From the NCBI GenBank assembly GCA_030761205.1, contig JAULJL010000028.1, positions 21,503,001 through 21,567,000 on the forward strand: 64,000 bases of DNA, read 5' to 3'. A program made the position numbers and the translations under genes. The notes under the pieces are model-generated. The model was given only the letters and a program-made list of their open reading frames with translations, was not told the DNA's origin and ran no database searches. Of the stretch, positions 1 through 12,780 are shown one piece after another; position 1 is the first letter of the stretch, and every line of letters begins with the position of its first letter. The DNA is from Fremontodendron californicum (Eukaryota > Streptophyta > Magnoliopsida > Malvales > Malvaceae).

Positions 1-36
1 CATATATGGTGTTGATACCATGAATAACACCTCTAC

Positions 37-98
37 CCATATCCGACACTCACACCTGAATCATATCCGATACTCACACCCGAATCTGAGTAACATAA
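37..98 (+). mobile_element. hAT-like MITE, 3'-end fragment
   Basis: Only the right half of the CTATGTT family is present, ending in a TGAGTAACATAA form of the terminal repeat. The CATATCCGA..CACACC motif is repeated once in tandem. It lies in an intron of the left-edge gene. Confidence 0.6.
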
Positions 99-115
99 AT
101 TTAGATGGCATATAC

Positions 116-3100
116 CTGAGCCCCTGGCTTCTGCTTGATGGTTGGATGTTTCATTACAAGTATTACTAGCAGTTCCAGAGCCAATACATTCAACAGATTT
201 TGTTTCATTGCTGCATGGAGGTACAGAAAACATGACATCTTGCAACGCAGGTTCGTTAAAGCAACTACTGCCTGTCTGTTCAAATTTTCGACATCTATCA
301 AGGGTTCGCTTGACAAAACCCAATGCAGCTTGTCTCGAAACCTTACGAACTGCACTTTTTGATGAATTACTCCCACGACAAGCCTGCATAAATTGTTTGT
401 AGAAAATTAATTATACTAAACTAAACACCTTGCTCCAAATCACTTCAGTTACAAAATAATAAACCATTCAACAGCACAGTATCAACAATAAAGTAACTGT
501 CAAAGGGATTCCCTGACTGTAAATTCCTATGTTGCTCCGATTCTTCATTTTTCTTAAAATACCCGTGTCTGACACTCGTGTCCGACGCATATCCGGACAT
601 GGATATGGAGATATGATCCTCCAAGGACTCTCCAAATACATGAAAATCTTTGAAAAAATTAAACATACCCGTGTCCGACACTCACACCCGAATCCGAGTA
701 ACATAGGTAAATTCACCAATAACTCGCCAACACCAGACTAATATGCATGGACTTCACCAAGGAAAAGTTCTTGTATGCCATGCAATTTTCCACTTAACAC
801 ATGCATAATTGCAATCACACAGGCGAAAGTGTCACAAATCTTTTACTATCCAAAGCCATAATATTTCCATTATCATGAAGATTTAGTATATATATACTAT
901 GTTGCTCCGACTTTTTATTTTTCTTGAAATACCAGTCCGGCACCCGTGTCTAACACATATCCAGACATGAATATGGAGATATGATCGGCCAAGGACCCTC
1001 CAAATACATGAAAATCTTGAAAAAAATTAAAAATACCCGTATCGGACATATATCTGTATCCGACACTCACCCCCGAATCCGAGTAACATAGTATATATAT
1101 ATAAGTAACCGGTCTGCGGAAGTGGGTCAAAGATCAATGAGTTCAGCTAGTTAGCTGCCAGTTCATGTGATCTGCTGAATACCAACATCAGCCCGATGTT
1201 ATAATTATAATATTATTTAAAAAAATTAAAAACAAACTTAAAGGAAATAAGAATATTATAAGCAATAATTAAAGAATGGGTAAACCACTTTCTCCCAATT
1301 TTGTTGTTTTAACACTCAGGATTAAGAGCCAACCAGCCAGATAGGCACTAGCTCTAGTTCTTTATTTAGTCAGTCCACTCTTGTCTTTAGAACGCTGGCA
1401 TTATAGTAGTCAATATAAAGACTCTTCACACTAATCAAATGTACCATGATTACTAAGAAGGTATGCATATTCCCTTAGAAAACCACATATCATCATATTT
1501 CCCCATTGACCATAAGACAAAGAATTAAGCCTAAACGGCTTAAGTCTATGTTACTCCGATTCTTCATTTTTCTTGAAGTATCAGTGCCCGACACCCTTAT
1601 CCGACGCATATTCGGACATGAGTATGGGAATATGATCCTCCAAATACATGAAAATCTTGAAAAAAAAATGAACATACCCGTGTCGGACACATACCCATGT
1701 CCGACACTCACACCCGAGTCCGAGTAACATAGGCTTAAGTTAATAATTAGAAACAATAATTGCACCAGGAATCTGAGAATTACCAAACGTTTTTTGTCAG
1801 CCATTTGTATTAATTGGTCCATTGCAACATGCTCGATGTTCCTGCAGATTAAACCACATTATTATAGTTGAAGCACTATTCATATGGTTATTAACAACAC
1901 TAGAAGATCAACTGTTTATCCTACCTTCTGTCTACTTCTCTCCCATTCTGAATGGCTTTATCAATCTTCCCCAACTTTTTCTTCTTTTTCTGAATCTAGA
2001 AATTAGTAAAACAAAGTGTTCAAATATGCGCAAAAATGCAATTTAAATGCAAAAGGCAGCTAAAAAAGTTTTAATATATTATTTAATATCAAAACAACGA
2101 AATTTCTTTTTAGCAAAAAAAGAAATAGATTTTGGAGAGAGAAAATCAAAGAAAGCAAATAGCAACAAGGCTAATGTCAAAATTAGGCTCAAATAATCCA
2201 AATTGCAGATATTTTTGAAACAAGATAACAGTTATGAAACAGCAACCTGTTGATAAAGATGTTCGTTAAGTTCAACAACATTTTGATTTATTGCTTCCTC
2301 TCCCTCTGCCAAATCAGGCTGCAAAAAGGCAAAGGAAAAAAAATTGAAAAGGAAAATTGATCATATAAGATAGCAGCACAAAGACATTTGACATCAAATA
2401 GACAGAAGTAAACAAATATCACATAAAAAATCTTCAAAAGGGAAGGAAAAGATATCAATTTGCCCTCCAGGACTGAAACTCATAGGGAAGTTTTGTACAA
2501 ATCAAAGTATGAAAGAAAACTCACCAAAGTCTCAGGATAAAGACCAATACTATGTAGCTCCAGCAAAAGCTTGTCATCCATAGACATAAACTGATAATGG
2601 CAGTCCAAAGAAGAAACGCCAGAAACATTTATTTCCTTAGGTTGGAGCTGACCCAGGTCAGTTGAACATATTTCACTCACAGGCCCCATATCCGAATGTA
2701 AAAAATCATCATCTCCCAACCACCGTTCACTACTATGTAACGAATTAGACATGCTGGAGTTCCTAAATGTGTTAGATGCAACACTCACATCACAAGAGAG
2801 TCTGTCTAACAGAGAGTTCTTCTGACACTGAAAATCTGCATTTGACTCAACTTCAGATTCCATCCTGTCCCTATCCTTAGATTCAGCATCTATCTGGTTG
2901 CATGAACCACAATGGGAATCATCACTTGCATAGTGAAGGGACATATTCTTCGCTTCATTGTGGTGGTAAACTTCTTCACTTTCGTCTTCTTCAATCAAAG
3001 CAGAAAGAACTCTTTGGCATAAAGGAGTAACCTTGTCAAACTTTTTTATATCAAATCCTCCACTTGCAGCATTAGTTTTGGCCATTTCGTCAACAGAATT

Positions 3101-6100
3101 AGGCGCATCTTTCGGCACCATGACACCCTGTGGAAATGGAAGGAGTTCATATCAATATTTGCCAACAAAAATTGACTTAATTTCCAGCTATCCCTTCTTC
3201 CGTTCTTAGATCTCTTAAGATTAACATATTTGAACTTGGAAATTGATAGTCGATCAAAAGAGATTTGGTTTTAGCCTTAAGGAGAGATAAATAAGAAGAT
3301 GGAGTTTACCAAAACATTATATCCATCTCCAAACATCTGAGACAAACTCTCATCAAGCCCTTCTGCCAAACTTAGCTGATTCAACATCAAAATAGGAGAT
3401 CAGGAAACTATGATTAACTAAACCTCAAAGTGTCAATGAATGATAAACCGGTTAGTGGCCATATAGTACCTGTTGCCTAAGGTATGATGTGTCCTCTGAG
3501 CTGACAGAATTAAAAATTGATCCCATTTTCTTCCAAAAAGCACCAGAACAAGCAAGACCTATCAAAACAAGTAACAGATGAGAATATATACCAAAATAAA
3601 AGCTCAATTATCAAAAGGTATTGGTTTCTTTTCTTTCTTTTTTCTTTTGCGTGGGGTTAGGGCTATCACTGGAGAGAGAGAGACATACTGCTAGCATTAC
3701 GAGCAGAAGTGGCAGCTGCAAATAGTTCATCACGATCATCATCAGATTCACCTGAACATGGCATCCCAAACACATTGTCATTAAGAATATACACCAGGAG
3801 CTTTCAGGGATTTTGCACCCACATTTCAGCAAGTTTTTTAGCTCACAAAAAATTTAGAGGCATATGCACAGAGATAAGTGTGATTCTAAAATTCGTTCCA
3901 AATTTGAAAAGTAAACAAACAAAAATACACTCTCCATCAAAAGAAATACCAAATCCATACAAGAACACAAATATAACTTGTTGATAGCTAAACTGACACT
4001 AAGAGAAAAATATTTGTAGAAATGATAATGTCTGGTCACAGAGATGTGGATAAGAATCATATCATTGATGCACAGCTTTAAGATTGGGAAATGCCATGCA
4101 AAATGATGAATGTCAGATGTCTCATAGAGCAATCATAGTAGTGACACAATAGACTCGATACTCTTAATTTTCAACATATATGAAGCCAAAAGTCTCATGG
4201 GCCTAGTAAATACCTGTGAAATCTGAAGAAACATTATTTTGTATCGACCCAACACGAGTTGTGGCCTTGCGATCTTTCAGCTTTTTGGAAGGTGGACGAC
4301 CTGTCTTACTGAACCAAAGAAATATGATTCATTCATCAGATTTCCTCAAGACAAATAAACAAGCTAATACCAAGAGCTAGTGGAAAAATATTTAAGAACC
4401 TTCTATTTTTATCAGAAGCAGATCTCGCACTTTGAATTAACTTGGTTGTTGTAATATTCTCCAACTTCTCCCTCATAGGATGAACGCCTGGTTTTGTCAA
4501 GGGTGGTGCACTGCTTCCACTCCTTCCTTGTCTTCGGACTCCATCTCCAGTTTCATTAGTAGACATTTTGCTCTTCCTTGTGGGCAATAAGAAAGATCCA
4601 GCTTTTTGAGATGCAGGCGGAGTAACCTCACGACAATCAATTCCTTTCTCTTTTGATTTGTTATCTCCAGCGCCCGATTCTTCACTTTCAGATAACCCAA
4701 ATGGAGAAGAAACATTCTCAGGTTCCCTCTTAATTCTGGGAGTATCATTATCTACACTGATGCCAAGCAGTGATCCACCAGTTCCAATAGATGCCCTATC
4801 ACCAAAATCAGGTGTTGTGAAGCCTTGATTTGAAATCTGAGCTTCAGCATTAGAGGCAGGGGGCACTAAATTTGCTCTCCTTGTACGTGCGTTTTTATGT
4901 GGTCTCTGACCACCCCACTGGGCCATAGCATGTGAAGATGAACCTGTAGACGTCGAACGTTTTTGATTGCTCCCAACGACTAACGCTTGGATCTTATTTA
5001 GATTTGGCTGTTCCCAACCCTGCAAAGCTCCAGATGAGAGGTGAACTTTAGAAGATGAGTCTAACACCATGATGGAACTAGTTCGTGGTGCCCTAGAAAG
5101 CTTTCCTTTTAGCATTGTACTTGGGCCACTCGCTTGACTGTCATCCTGGAGAGTTGCCCTGATGAATCGAGCCATTAAAAAAATCAATAATCAAGGAGAA
5201 GAAACCATTAAAAGAATATCGTACATGGAAGAAATTAAATGTAGAATTTGATGGTCGTTAACTATGTACGGTTCCTGCCCATAGAATTTCACTACAGACT
5301 GCTAGAACAAATATGGTGAAGGCACCTACTTATTATTCGCTTTTACTACAACCCTCTGCTCCAACATAGCTGCACGATCCCGGGGAATAGAGGTACTCTC
5401 CAATTCATTCCTAAGCACTGTACTGGCATCTGAACCAGCAGCTTCAAAAGAACCATCTGACCTCTTAATTCCACCAACTCCTGGGGAAGATTTTGATCTG
5501 TATGCATAAAAGACCAAATAACATAATAGTAAGAAAAAGCTTTTTGAGAACAAGGTTTGACAAATGGCAGTAAAATGACAGGATCAGCATAATTTATAAA
5601 CCAAAAGCCTAAACTTGAAGAAATAATCAATTCCAGCGACAAGGCCTTAAGATACAGGAGAAGAAATCTTCATTTTCGTTAGAAAACAATAATATCTTAT
5701 CAAGCATTCAAGAATGTCATACCAACAAACAAGCAGTTACAATCTGTATTTTACTTTAGAATTAAAAGCAGGTAAAACAAAAGTACCGCGTTAATTATGA
5801 TTGAAAATCCAAAACAACAATGCAAGCATGAAGATCTGTCAATCCAAGTATAATGCGAGTTCTTAAACCTGGACATTTGCATGATTGACCATTACTATAC
5901 TACATACTGCAACAATTTTATCTAATAACTTGCACAATTTTTCCTACAAAGAACAAAATTTAGAAAGTTCCACACATTATGAAAAATCACCGCAACCATC
6001 AAATCTATCAGCAATATTTAGTAAAACAAAATCTTTCTTCTACGATTACCATAACACTGTCGGTTTGATTAATAATAATGATGGCACATCCACAGACAAT

Positions 6101-7964
6101 CACAAAAGGCACTTTTTGATACCATGGCAAACCTCATTAGAAATATATCCAGGATCACATAAGATATATAGCCCAAGTGTAAGCTAAAAGTTTCTTACAC
6201 AGTTCAAGTCGAAAACTACTATACCCACTGTCCAGCGATACTAGCCAGCATTCTTTTTTAAATCAGCAACTAGGAAGCAAGTTCAGTCATAGACAATCAC
6301 CTGAAACCCTGTGTATCACATGATCGCAACTTTGATTCAGAACTCAGCTTCGGTTGCATAGCTCGTTTTATATCTCGATCACCGCCAGTAACTCTATTTC
6401 CTACAGCTGCAACAGACCGTTTTCTTTTCATCTTTGTCTCCCATCCTTCCCCTGGCAATCTGCGGATCTTTTCTTCAATTCGAGCAGAACCACCATTAAC
6501 AGCTGAAAGCACATCACCATCCTTTTCTATTATCCCCTGTTGCCTTGGATTCACAGCAGTCCTATTATCAGCCTGGTATCATGAAAAAAGTAAAGAGAAA
6601 ACAAGGAAAGGGAATAAACTTAATGAAACATAAGCTAAAAATTAAGAGAAAAAAGAATGGTCTAGTCAAGCTATGTTTTAAGTTTCTGGCCCATTTTGTC
6701 TTCTTCCTTGTTTTTTTTTTTTTTTTTTGTGTGCATAATTTAGCACATATAATTATCGGTTAAAAAAAAAAAAAACTGAAGCCCAACAAAAAACTTTGTT
6801 CAATGCATTGCTGAGCAAAGATCAACTGATTTTTCTTTGGAAATAGCATGGAAATTCACATAAAATATCTTCAATAAAAAATTTCAAGACTAAATAGGTT
6901 GAAGCATAGATTATATTCCAGCAATAAAAGTAAAATACAAACCCGCAAATCAGCAACTGATGTGCGAACACGCTTGTTGAGCCCCACACTCTTTGGCCTA
7001 TCCTCAAACCTTTGAGTCATTATGTCATGAGCGTTTCTATGAATCTGGCTTCCCATCTTTGCAATATTTACTCCACTAGTTCTCTCACTCGAAATATCAC
7101 TTCGTTGTCGCTTCTTTGAGCTTAAAGCTTCTCTATACCTTTCCAATTTAGAAATTGACTCTCGCAACTTTTTTACTCTATCCCTGTTAGAAAGACAATG
7201 TGGATTCAATAACTAAAAACTGTCCACACGACTTGTGAGTAACAGGCGTCATAACCAAGATAAAATATGCAAGCCGTACATGTGCAGTCAGAAAACTATG
7301 AGAAGAATCATTTGAATTGCAGGAAAGCTTTATACTCTCTATCCAAGACAATCAGCTATATACTAAGTGCCAAGGACATGTGTGACGACTGGATATCTAC
7401 ATTCTACATTGCATGCAAAGATAATATATTGCATATGCACCACAATTCATGAGCATTGCATGCATTGTATTGTAACTAATCATGTACCATGTGGACTGTT
7501 ATTTGCCCATTCTGTTTCCAGTGACAGTACCTACCATCACCAAATTAACTTTAAAGGTTCCCATGTCACCACAATTACAATGAGAAGTCACTACACTAAC
7601 TCATAAGAATACCATGTTCCATAAAATATAAAACATTCCAAAATTTAGCATTATTTGATGGTTGCAATAATGAAGAAAGACTATACTTGGCCTTTCTGGA
7701 GGCATCCTGAACACTTTCTTTAAAGTTCTTAAGCTCCTCTGTCGCCACTGGAGGGGAAGGTTTAGGGTGTGAAACTCCAAAAGAATGATCCTCTGATGTA
7801 CTGCTTCGAAGAGGAACACCCAGAACCCGGCTTAATTCTCCAGACCGCGTATATTTCTGATTGCCTAATGAAATTGGCTCCAAAGGCAAACACTGAGGCA
7901 ATGGTAGCATATCTGACGACAATCCTGCATTCCCACGGCTTAAATTATTCCCGGAACTTAACAT
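116..7964 (-). CDS. Conserved plant nuclear-type protein of unknown function, C-terminus beyond left edge
   Basis: Fourteen coding exons can be joined on the minus strand: 7964-7687, 7183-6943, 6572-6301, 5497-5330, 5158-4400, 4308-4214, 3751-3689, 3558-3470, 3375-3310, 3127-2525, 2318-2247, 1995-1925, 1841-1784 and 383-116. All are bounded by GT/AG and the frame is kept throughout (about 1034 residues); the last donor at 115 shows that the gene continues to the left. The product is hydrophilic and Ser/Arg/Lys-rich, with basic patches, a DNRTAVNPRQQG stretch, an acidic ESDDDRDEL patch and an ACRGSNSSK segment. From memory it resembles the Arabidopsis At2g19390/At4g29790/At5g22450 family, sometimes labelled serine/arginine repetitive matrix-like. 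No catalytic domain, signal peptide or membrane segment is visible. Nuclear location is inferred from composition. The start is the first ATG after a 5'-UTR intron. The exon structure is solid; the function is unknown. Confidence 0.82.
527..706 (+). mobile_element. hAT-like MITE, complete copy with 8-bp target duplication
   Basis: The element starts CTATGTTGCTCCGA and ends TCCGAGTAACATAG, imperfect inverted termini of about 17 bp. It is flanked on both sides by GTAAATTC, a perfect 8-bp duplication, which points to the hAT superfamily. It has no coding capacity. It lies in the intron between exons 1841-1784 and 383-116 of the left-edge gene. Confidence 0.85.
897..1091 (+). mobile_element. hAT-like MITE, complete copy
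   Basis: Same family and ends as the copy at 527. The flanks are TATATATA on both sides; this fits an 8-bp duplication but is weak evidence because the site is a TA repeat. It lies in the same intron. Confidence 0.8.
1546..1732 (+). mobile_element. hAT-like MITE, complete copy with 8-bp target duplication
   Basis: The ends are CTATGTTACTCCGA and TCCGAGTAACATAG, and the flanking duplication GCTTAAGT is perfect. It is the third full copy in one intron of the left-edge gene. Confidence 0.85.
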
Positions 7965-8004
7965 TTTTTCTCTCTGTCAATCTCCTGACTTAGAACTGCC
8001 AAAT

Positions 8005-9040
8005 CTGCGCACATGAACCCAAGACCATTATCCAATATCCGCAAAAGTCAAGTAACTCATTTCTCTTCCACTAATAATCTACCCCCTTACATCATACTGC
8101 TCAGTTTTTGCTTTAGAAATTTGACGGATTAAAAATTAGAAGTACAATTTTTTTTAGAACAAATTGTGCTATTACTTTTATACAGAACAATCATGTTAAA
8201 TGTAATGTTGCATTTTACTCCTTTGTTCATTCTTAAATCAATAATAATTTTGCTTTTTAGTTTTACCATTTGCTTTTGTTTTTTAGCAGCTTTTCTAAGA
8301 ATTAAAAAAAAAAAAAAAAAAAATCAAACAGAGTCTTAGCAAATTGTATCAACTACCCTTTTAAACATATAGCTGAACTTAACTACATACATAAAAACAT
8401 ATTTAAAAACCTGAAATTTCTCTCATATATGTTAAACCTTAACTATTTCTTCTTTTTTGCTGTTGCTTCTTTTTTAAGGACTAAAGCAGTAAACTTTGTT
8501 GATTTTAAGTCACAAATCAAAATCCCCAATTAAGTTCAATTAATTAAATCCCAAAAAAAATACAACGATAGCAAAAACCCTCAAAAAATTAATGAAAAAG
8601 AAACAAATTTATATTCATAAGGAAAAATAAAAACAAAAAAAAAAGCACCTGAAACCTCAATAAATTACCTTTGAACCAAAAAATTTTAAATAAAAAAAAA
8701 AAAAAAAGAGCGAAAATTTAAAGAAAAAAAATCACATACACTTCTCATCTTTCACTTGCACTTCCTCTCCAACCAGGAAAAGAAAGATTTAAAAAATATA
8801 AAAAGAAAAATTTTGAAAATTTGAAAGCTAGTAAGATAAATGAAAACCCTAACATGAGAAAGAGAAATCGAAGAAAGAAAGGTTGAAATTGAAGTGAAAT
8901 TAAGAAAAAAATAAAATGAAATTAGAGAGTTAAAGGATTCAATTACCTGAGAATCAACGAAGTCAAGCGCAGATCAAAATCAGCAACAAAAAAAAAAAAA
9001 AAACAGAGAGAAAAAAGAAAAGGAAAGCGAAAGCGATTTT
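8005..9040 (-). other. 5'-UTR exon and long 5'-UTR intron of the left-edge gene
   Basis: Upstream of the ATG at 7964 a short leader (7965-8004) follows a good acceptor (GCGCAG). A donor-like CAG/GTAATT lies at about 8947/8946, so an intron of roughly 940 bp probably sits in the 5' UTR, with a first exon around 8947-9040. The intron is A/T-rich with homopolymers (for example A-runs near 8307 and 8690) and contains no gene. This is inferred from splice signals only. Confidence 0.45.
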
Positions 9041-10004
9041 TATGTAAACGTGTGTATATATATTATATAAATAAATAAATAAAAAATTGGCTTAGACTTA
9101 ATACGTCGTCACTTTTGTTTCTGTTTTTCTTTTCTTTTTGATTATTTTAATGTTGTTTTATGGCGTGCACTTGTTGACCATGCAAATGTTATTTAGAGTA
9201 AATTACACTTTAACCTTTATAATTTTCTAAGTTTTTCAATTGACACCTTACTATTTTTCCCCTTCAACACTGAACAGTTTTTTTTACCTCTATTTTCTAT
9301 TTTTTTTGTGCCCCTCCCATAATTTTTTGATATGTGTTCAAAATTATTTTTTTTATTTATAAACAGTTAAACACAAATATTTTTTATTTGGACACGTCAA
9401 AAAAGTATTGGAGGGGCACCAAATGAGGGTAGAGGAAACCTACTCTTTAACACTCTAACTTTTTTAGATCTGATAATTTTAGATACGATACAAAATACGA
9501 TACGGACACGATATGTTTAATAAACACAAAAACAATATAATAAATGACACTATTTGCTTAAACACGATTAACAAAATACGTTTAATATACGTATCGTATT
9601 TGTATTTAAGATTTTGATATATTTAATAATTTTTATTGTATTTATATTTATATGATTGACATGAAAAATACGATACATGACATGCATATACATATTGCCA
9701 AGTCTATATTTTTGTTTATGGTTGTTTTTAATTTTAACCGAGGTTTTTTTTCAAGAATTTGTAATGTCAAATAATTGGATTATTAACATTTTGCATATAT
9801 GATTTTATTATTATTAATGATCATTTTATTTTGGTCATTACTGTTTTTATTAATTTAGAAAATTTGAAATTAAATTATTTTTAATTTTACTTCATTTTTG
9901 TGTCTTACCACTAAGAAAGCAAGAATGCTGCAATGTCAAAAGGAAGAAAAACATAGGAAGCTTGTAATCTGTAAACTAATTGAGCAACATACCTACGAGG
10001 TATG
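9041..10004. other. Intergenic, AT-rich; one dispersed-repeat copy
   Basis: No gene is visible. About 9480-9700 belongs to the dispersed repeat with ACACGAT / CGTGTT-type motifs that recurs near 22447, 31325, 40140, 44040 and 61198. The rest is A/T-rich sequence without recognisable structure. Confidence 0.5.
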
Positions 10005-10182
10005 CTATATTACTCGGATTCGAGTGTGAGTGTTGAATACGGATATGTATTCGACATGGGTGTGTTCAATTTTTTCTAAGTTTTTCATGTATTTGAAGGG
10101 TTCTCGAAGAGTCATATCTTCATATCCATATTCGGATCGCATATAAATACTTTAAATAAATAAAGAATCGGAACAATATAAG
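10005..10182 (-). mobile_element. hAT-like MITE, diverged full-length copy
   Basis: Reverse-oriented CTATGTT family copy, starting CTATATTACTCGG and ending CGGAACAATATAAG. The core matches the family; the termini are mutated and no clear target duplication remains, so this insertion is older than the intronic ones. Confidence 0.75.
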
Positions 10183-10790
10183 TCCTAAAGACTGAAGATA
10201 AATTGTTTACTTTGGTTGTCATCTGATGTCTTAACATAGTTTAATAGAACATATTAAGTTCATAATAAGCTTTTAAAAGACACATTTGTCACTTGTCGCC
10301 TTTGCACCACTTGCCAATATCCAACTGATTGAAGAACTCCCAAACAGTCTCTAGTAAATACATTCTCAATGCTCTGCCAATTGAATTACTTCATGCATAT
10401 CCAGTCATCTCATAAGAGTCTATAATGTCTCATTTTTATTGTATATTAGATTATATTACACGTGCTTTGCACATGATATAATATATCTAATTCATTATTA
10501 GATATTTTTTCCCTTTTTGATAAATTTATATATTAAAAAGTTATCAAAATTATTACAAATACAATCAAAATTCATGAAACCCTGAATTTGTCACCACTGA
10601 AAAGGATTCAAAGTCATTATAGATTGGAAAGATAAGAGATTCATAGTTATCTGTAAACTATTTGATCTGGTGAATTCATTTCTATGAACTTTGATAAAAT
10701 TTTGTTTCCCATATTCTCTGACAACAGGCGAGCATAAAGTTCTTGGTGGGAGTGATGAAGGAAAAGGTGTGGTGATGGACACTGAGGATT
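10183..10790. other. Intergenic, no gene seen
   Basis: Low-complexity AT-rich DNA. A hairpin around a GCTTTGCAC core near 10455-10490 resembles hairpins seen near Helitron 3' ends, but no element can be delimited. Confidence 0.35.
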
Positions 10791-11015
10791 AGACTTGTAC
10801 ACGGATCGGATAGTCTGTTCGTTCATATTGGGCCGAGTTTTGATAAGGATTTTTATAATTCGATTTGACTCGGCCCGAATTATTATTTATATTTAATTAT
10901 AAAATATATATAAAAATATTTTTTTAATAGTAAAATAGGCTTACGGGCCGACCCGAACCCGACCCTAAATGAGTTTGGGCAAGAAAAATAAAAATTTACT
11001 CGACGGACACCTCTA
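10791..11015. mobile_element. GGGCC-type MITE with 8-bp target duplication
   Basis: The element starts TAGACTTG and ends CACCTCTA, with a TTGGGCCGAG / ACGGGCCGACC core and an AT-rich middle. The flanks are CTGAGGAT and CTGAGAAT (7 of 8 match). Related copies lie at 15899, 23224 and 42902. Confidence 0.7.
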
Positions 11016-11430
11016 CTGAGAATTAAAGGAGGTTTTTTTTCTTTTCAAAAGAGGCTGCAACTTGAAAATAAATAAAAGAATTGTTCGAATTTCAAACTTA
11101 TTAGATGCCATATTTTAAAAGTGATTACATAAATCAACTAATTGTGGGAAAGATGGTTCTCTTAGGGTATGGGTTTGTCAAGGGATGTTGATGGCTTTTA
11201 TTGTACACAATCAACTCTTAATATCTCTGTAATAGATAAAGTGATAAAGTCACTTAAGTAGTAAAACTTCCTCTAAATCTAGGTTAAAGCTTTGCTTCCT
11301 TTTTATGCAGCCCATAATCCACTAGGTTAAAGCTTTAACTTTCTTTCATCCATGTTTTTGAAAGATATCCTGGCCAACCAAGAAAGGATAAGTTTGCCCA
11401 TAAACAAGAAATGAAATAGATATTGCTCGC
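11016..11430. other. Intergenic, no gene seen
   Basis: Unremarkable AT-rich sequence. The last 10 bases (TATTGCTCGC) are the left target duplication of the next element. Confidence 0.4.
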
Positions 11431-12094
11431 CGGAGATTTAAATAGCAGTTTTATCATAACGTTACTATGGATAGCAATAGATAGTGTAAATTCGGATATT
11501 TACAATTATCCGATTCATTTTTTACGGATTTGGATAAAATACGAATTCGGTTATTATTATTACTATCCGCAGCGGATTCGAGACGAATACAGATATGAAA
11601 TCCCGGATATCCATTATCCAAATTCGCATTACTTATGAGGATAACGAATTCGGATATCCGAATCCGCTATCCAAATCCGATTGCTTTTGCGAATTCCGAT
11701 GTCCGAATCCATTATCCATTTATTTGAATTTAAAATTAAATTTTATTTATTTATTTTACTTATTGAATTCGGATATTTAGCGGATTCGAATATCCGACGT
11801 ATAATGTTATTTAATTCGGATTCGGATAGTAATATTCGGATTTAATGCAGATAATAAACGGATTCGGATTTTAAAGTAGTTTTGTGGATTCGGATTCAGA
11901 TATTACAAAAAAAAAAAAAAAAAAACAGATATGCGACCCGTTGCCATCCCTAAACATTACGACCGTTATTATGCGGTTTCGACTCTATCCACCATCGATA
12001 TTCACCGCAATTGACTATGATAGTATTCATTACGTCGGCAACCGCTATAAACACGATGCACCGAAAACGCATCCACGACCGTAATTTAAATCCC
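11431..12094. mobile_element. Mutator-like MITE, split by a second MITE
   Basis: The ends carry GGAGATTTAAATAGC on the left and GACCGTAATTTAAATCCC on the right, an imperfect inverted repeat. TATTGCTCGC occurs directly on both sides (11421-11430 and 12095-12104), a 10-bp match that suggests a 9-10 bp target duplication. A related uninterrupted copy lies at 61743-61921. Another element occupies 11466-11952. Confidence 0.7.
11466..11952. mobile_element. hAT-like MITE nested in the Mutator-like element
   Basis: The right end reads CGTTGCCATCCCTA and the left end TATGGATAGCAATAG, a diverged inverted pair. The interior is full of CGGATATCCG-type motifs. The flanks are AACGTTAC and AACATTAC (7 of 8), an 8-bp target duplication inside the host element. 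Confidence 0.7.
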
Positions 12095-12104
12095 TATTGC
12101 TCGC

Positions 12105-12414
12105 AATCAAAGTTGGTATCATTTCTATACTTGATAAGTAAAACCGGAATTAACAACCCTTCAACCATTAACATCTAATACATTTAAATACTTATGTCTT
12201 AAACTTAGATCCAACAATAATTTGCAATCAAGAGGGCCTGTAATAAGCCATAGGGATGCTCAAGAGAACAAGAAAAGTGGTGTCAAATTATCTAGCAAAT
12301 TTGGCCTAGAAACAGCCGGAGTAGGGAAAGTGGCAATATAGCATTAGTTCTATTAAGTCGAGTAGTTGAAGCAGATAAAAGAAGGAAAACAGTAGTCTGG
12401 GTAATTCTTAAATT
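12105..12414. other. Intergenic, no gene seen
   Basis: AT-rich spacer with no recognisable element. Confidence 0.4.
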
Positions 12415-12523
12415 CTATGTTACTCGGACTCGGATGTGAGTGTCGGACACGGATATGCGTCCGACACGGGTATGTTTAATTTATTCTAAGTTTTTCCATG
12501 TATTTAGAGGATCCTTGGGGATG
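12415..12523 (-). mobile_element. hAT-like MITE, truncated
   Basis: This copy keeps the CTATGTTACTCGGACTCGG end and the middle of the family. It stops after GGATCCTTGGGGA, so the other terminus is missing. Its inner part is included in the tandem duplication that follows. Confidence 0.7.
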
Positions 12524-12685
12524 AAATCATGCTTGTTCTGTCACCTTTCTCCTTTCCTGTGTTAGGCTAATAAAAACACGGGTATGTTTGATTTATTCTA
12601 AGTTTTTCCATGTATTTAGAGGATCCTTGGGGATGAAAATCATGCTTGTTCTGTCACCTTTCTCCTTTCCTGTGTTAGGCTAATA
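12464..12685. repeat. Tandem duplication of about 110 bp spanning MITE tail and flank
   Basis: The units 12464-12572 and 12576-12685 both run from ACACGGGTATG to GTTAGGCTAATA and differ at only a couple of positions. Each holds part of the truncated MITE plus about 50 bp of non-MITE DNA, so the duplication came after the truncation. Confidence 0.8.
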
Positions 12686-12780
12686 GAACTCTATTATATG
12701 TTCTATTATATATCCATGAAAAGAGTTCAAAGAAAGCTGAACAATGGGTGTAATAGTTACAAATTCGGGGATAATGATTA

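Noticed and set aside
527..1732. CRISPR-like or satellite array because of regularly recurring similar units
   Set aside because: Units are 150-200 bp, separated by unrelated DNA of uneven length, and flanked by target duplications; they are dispersed transposons.
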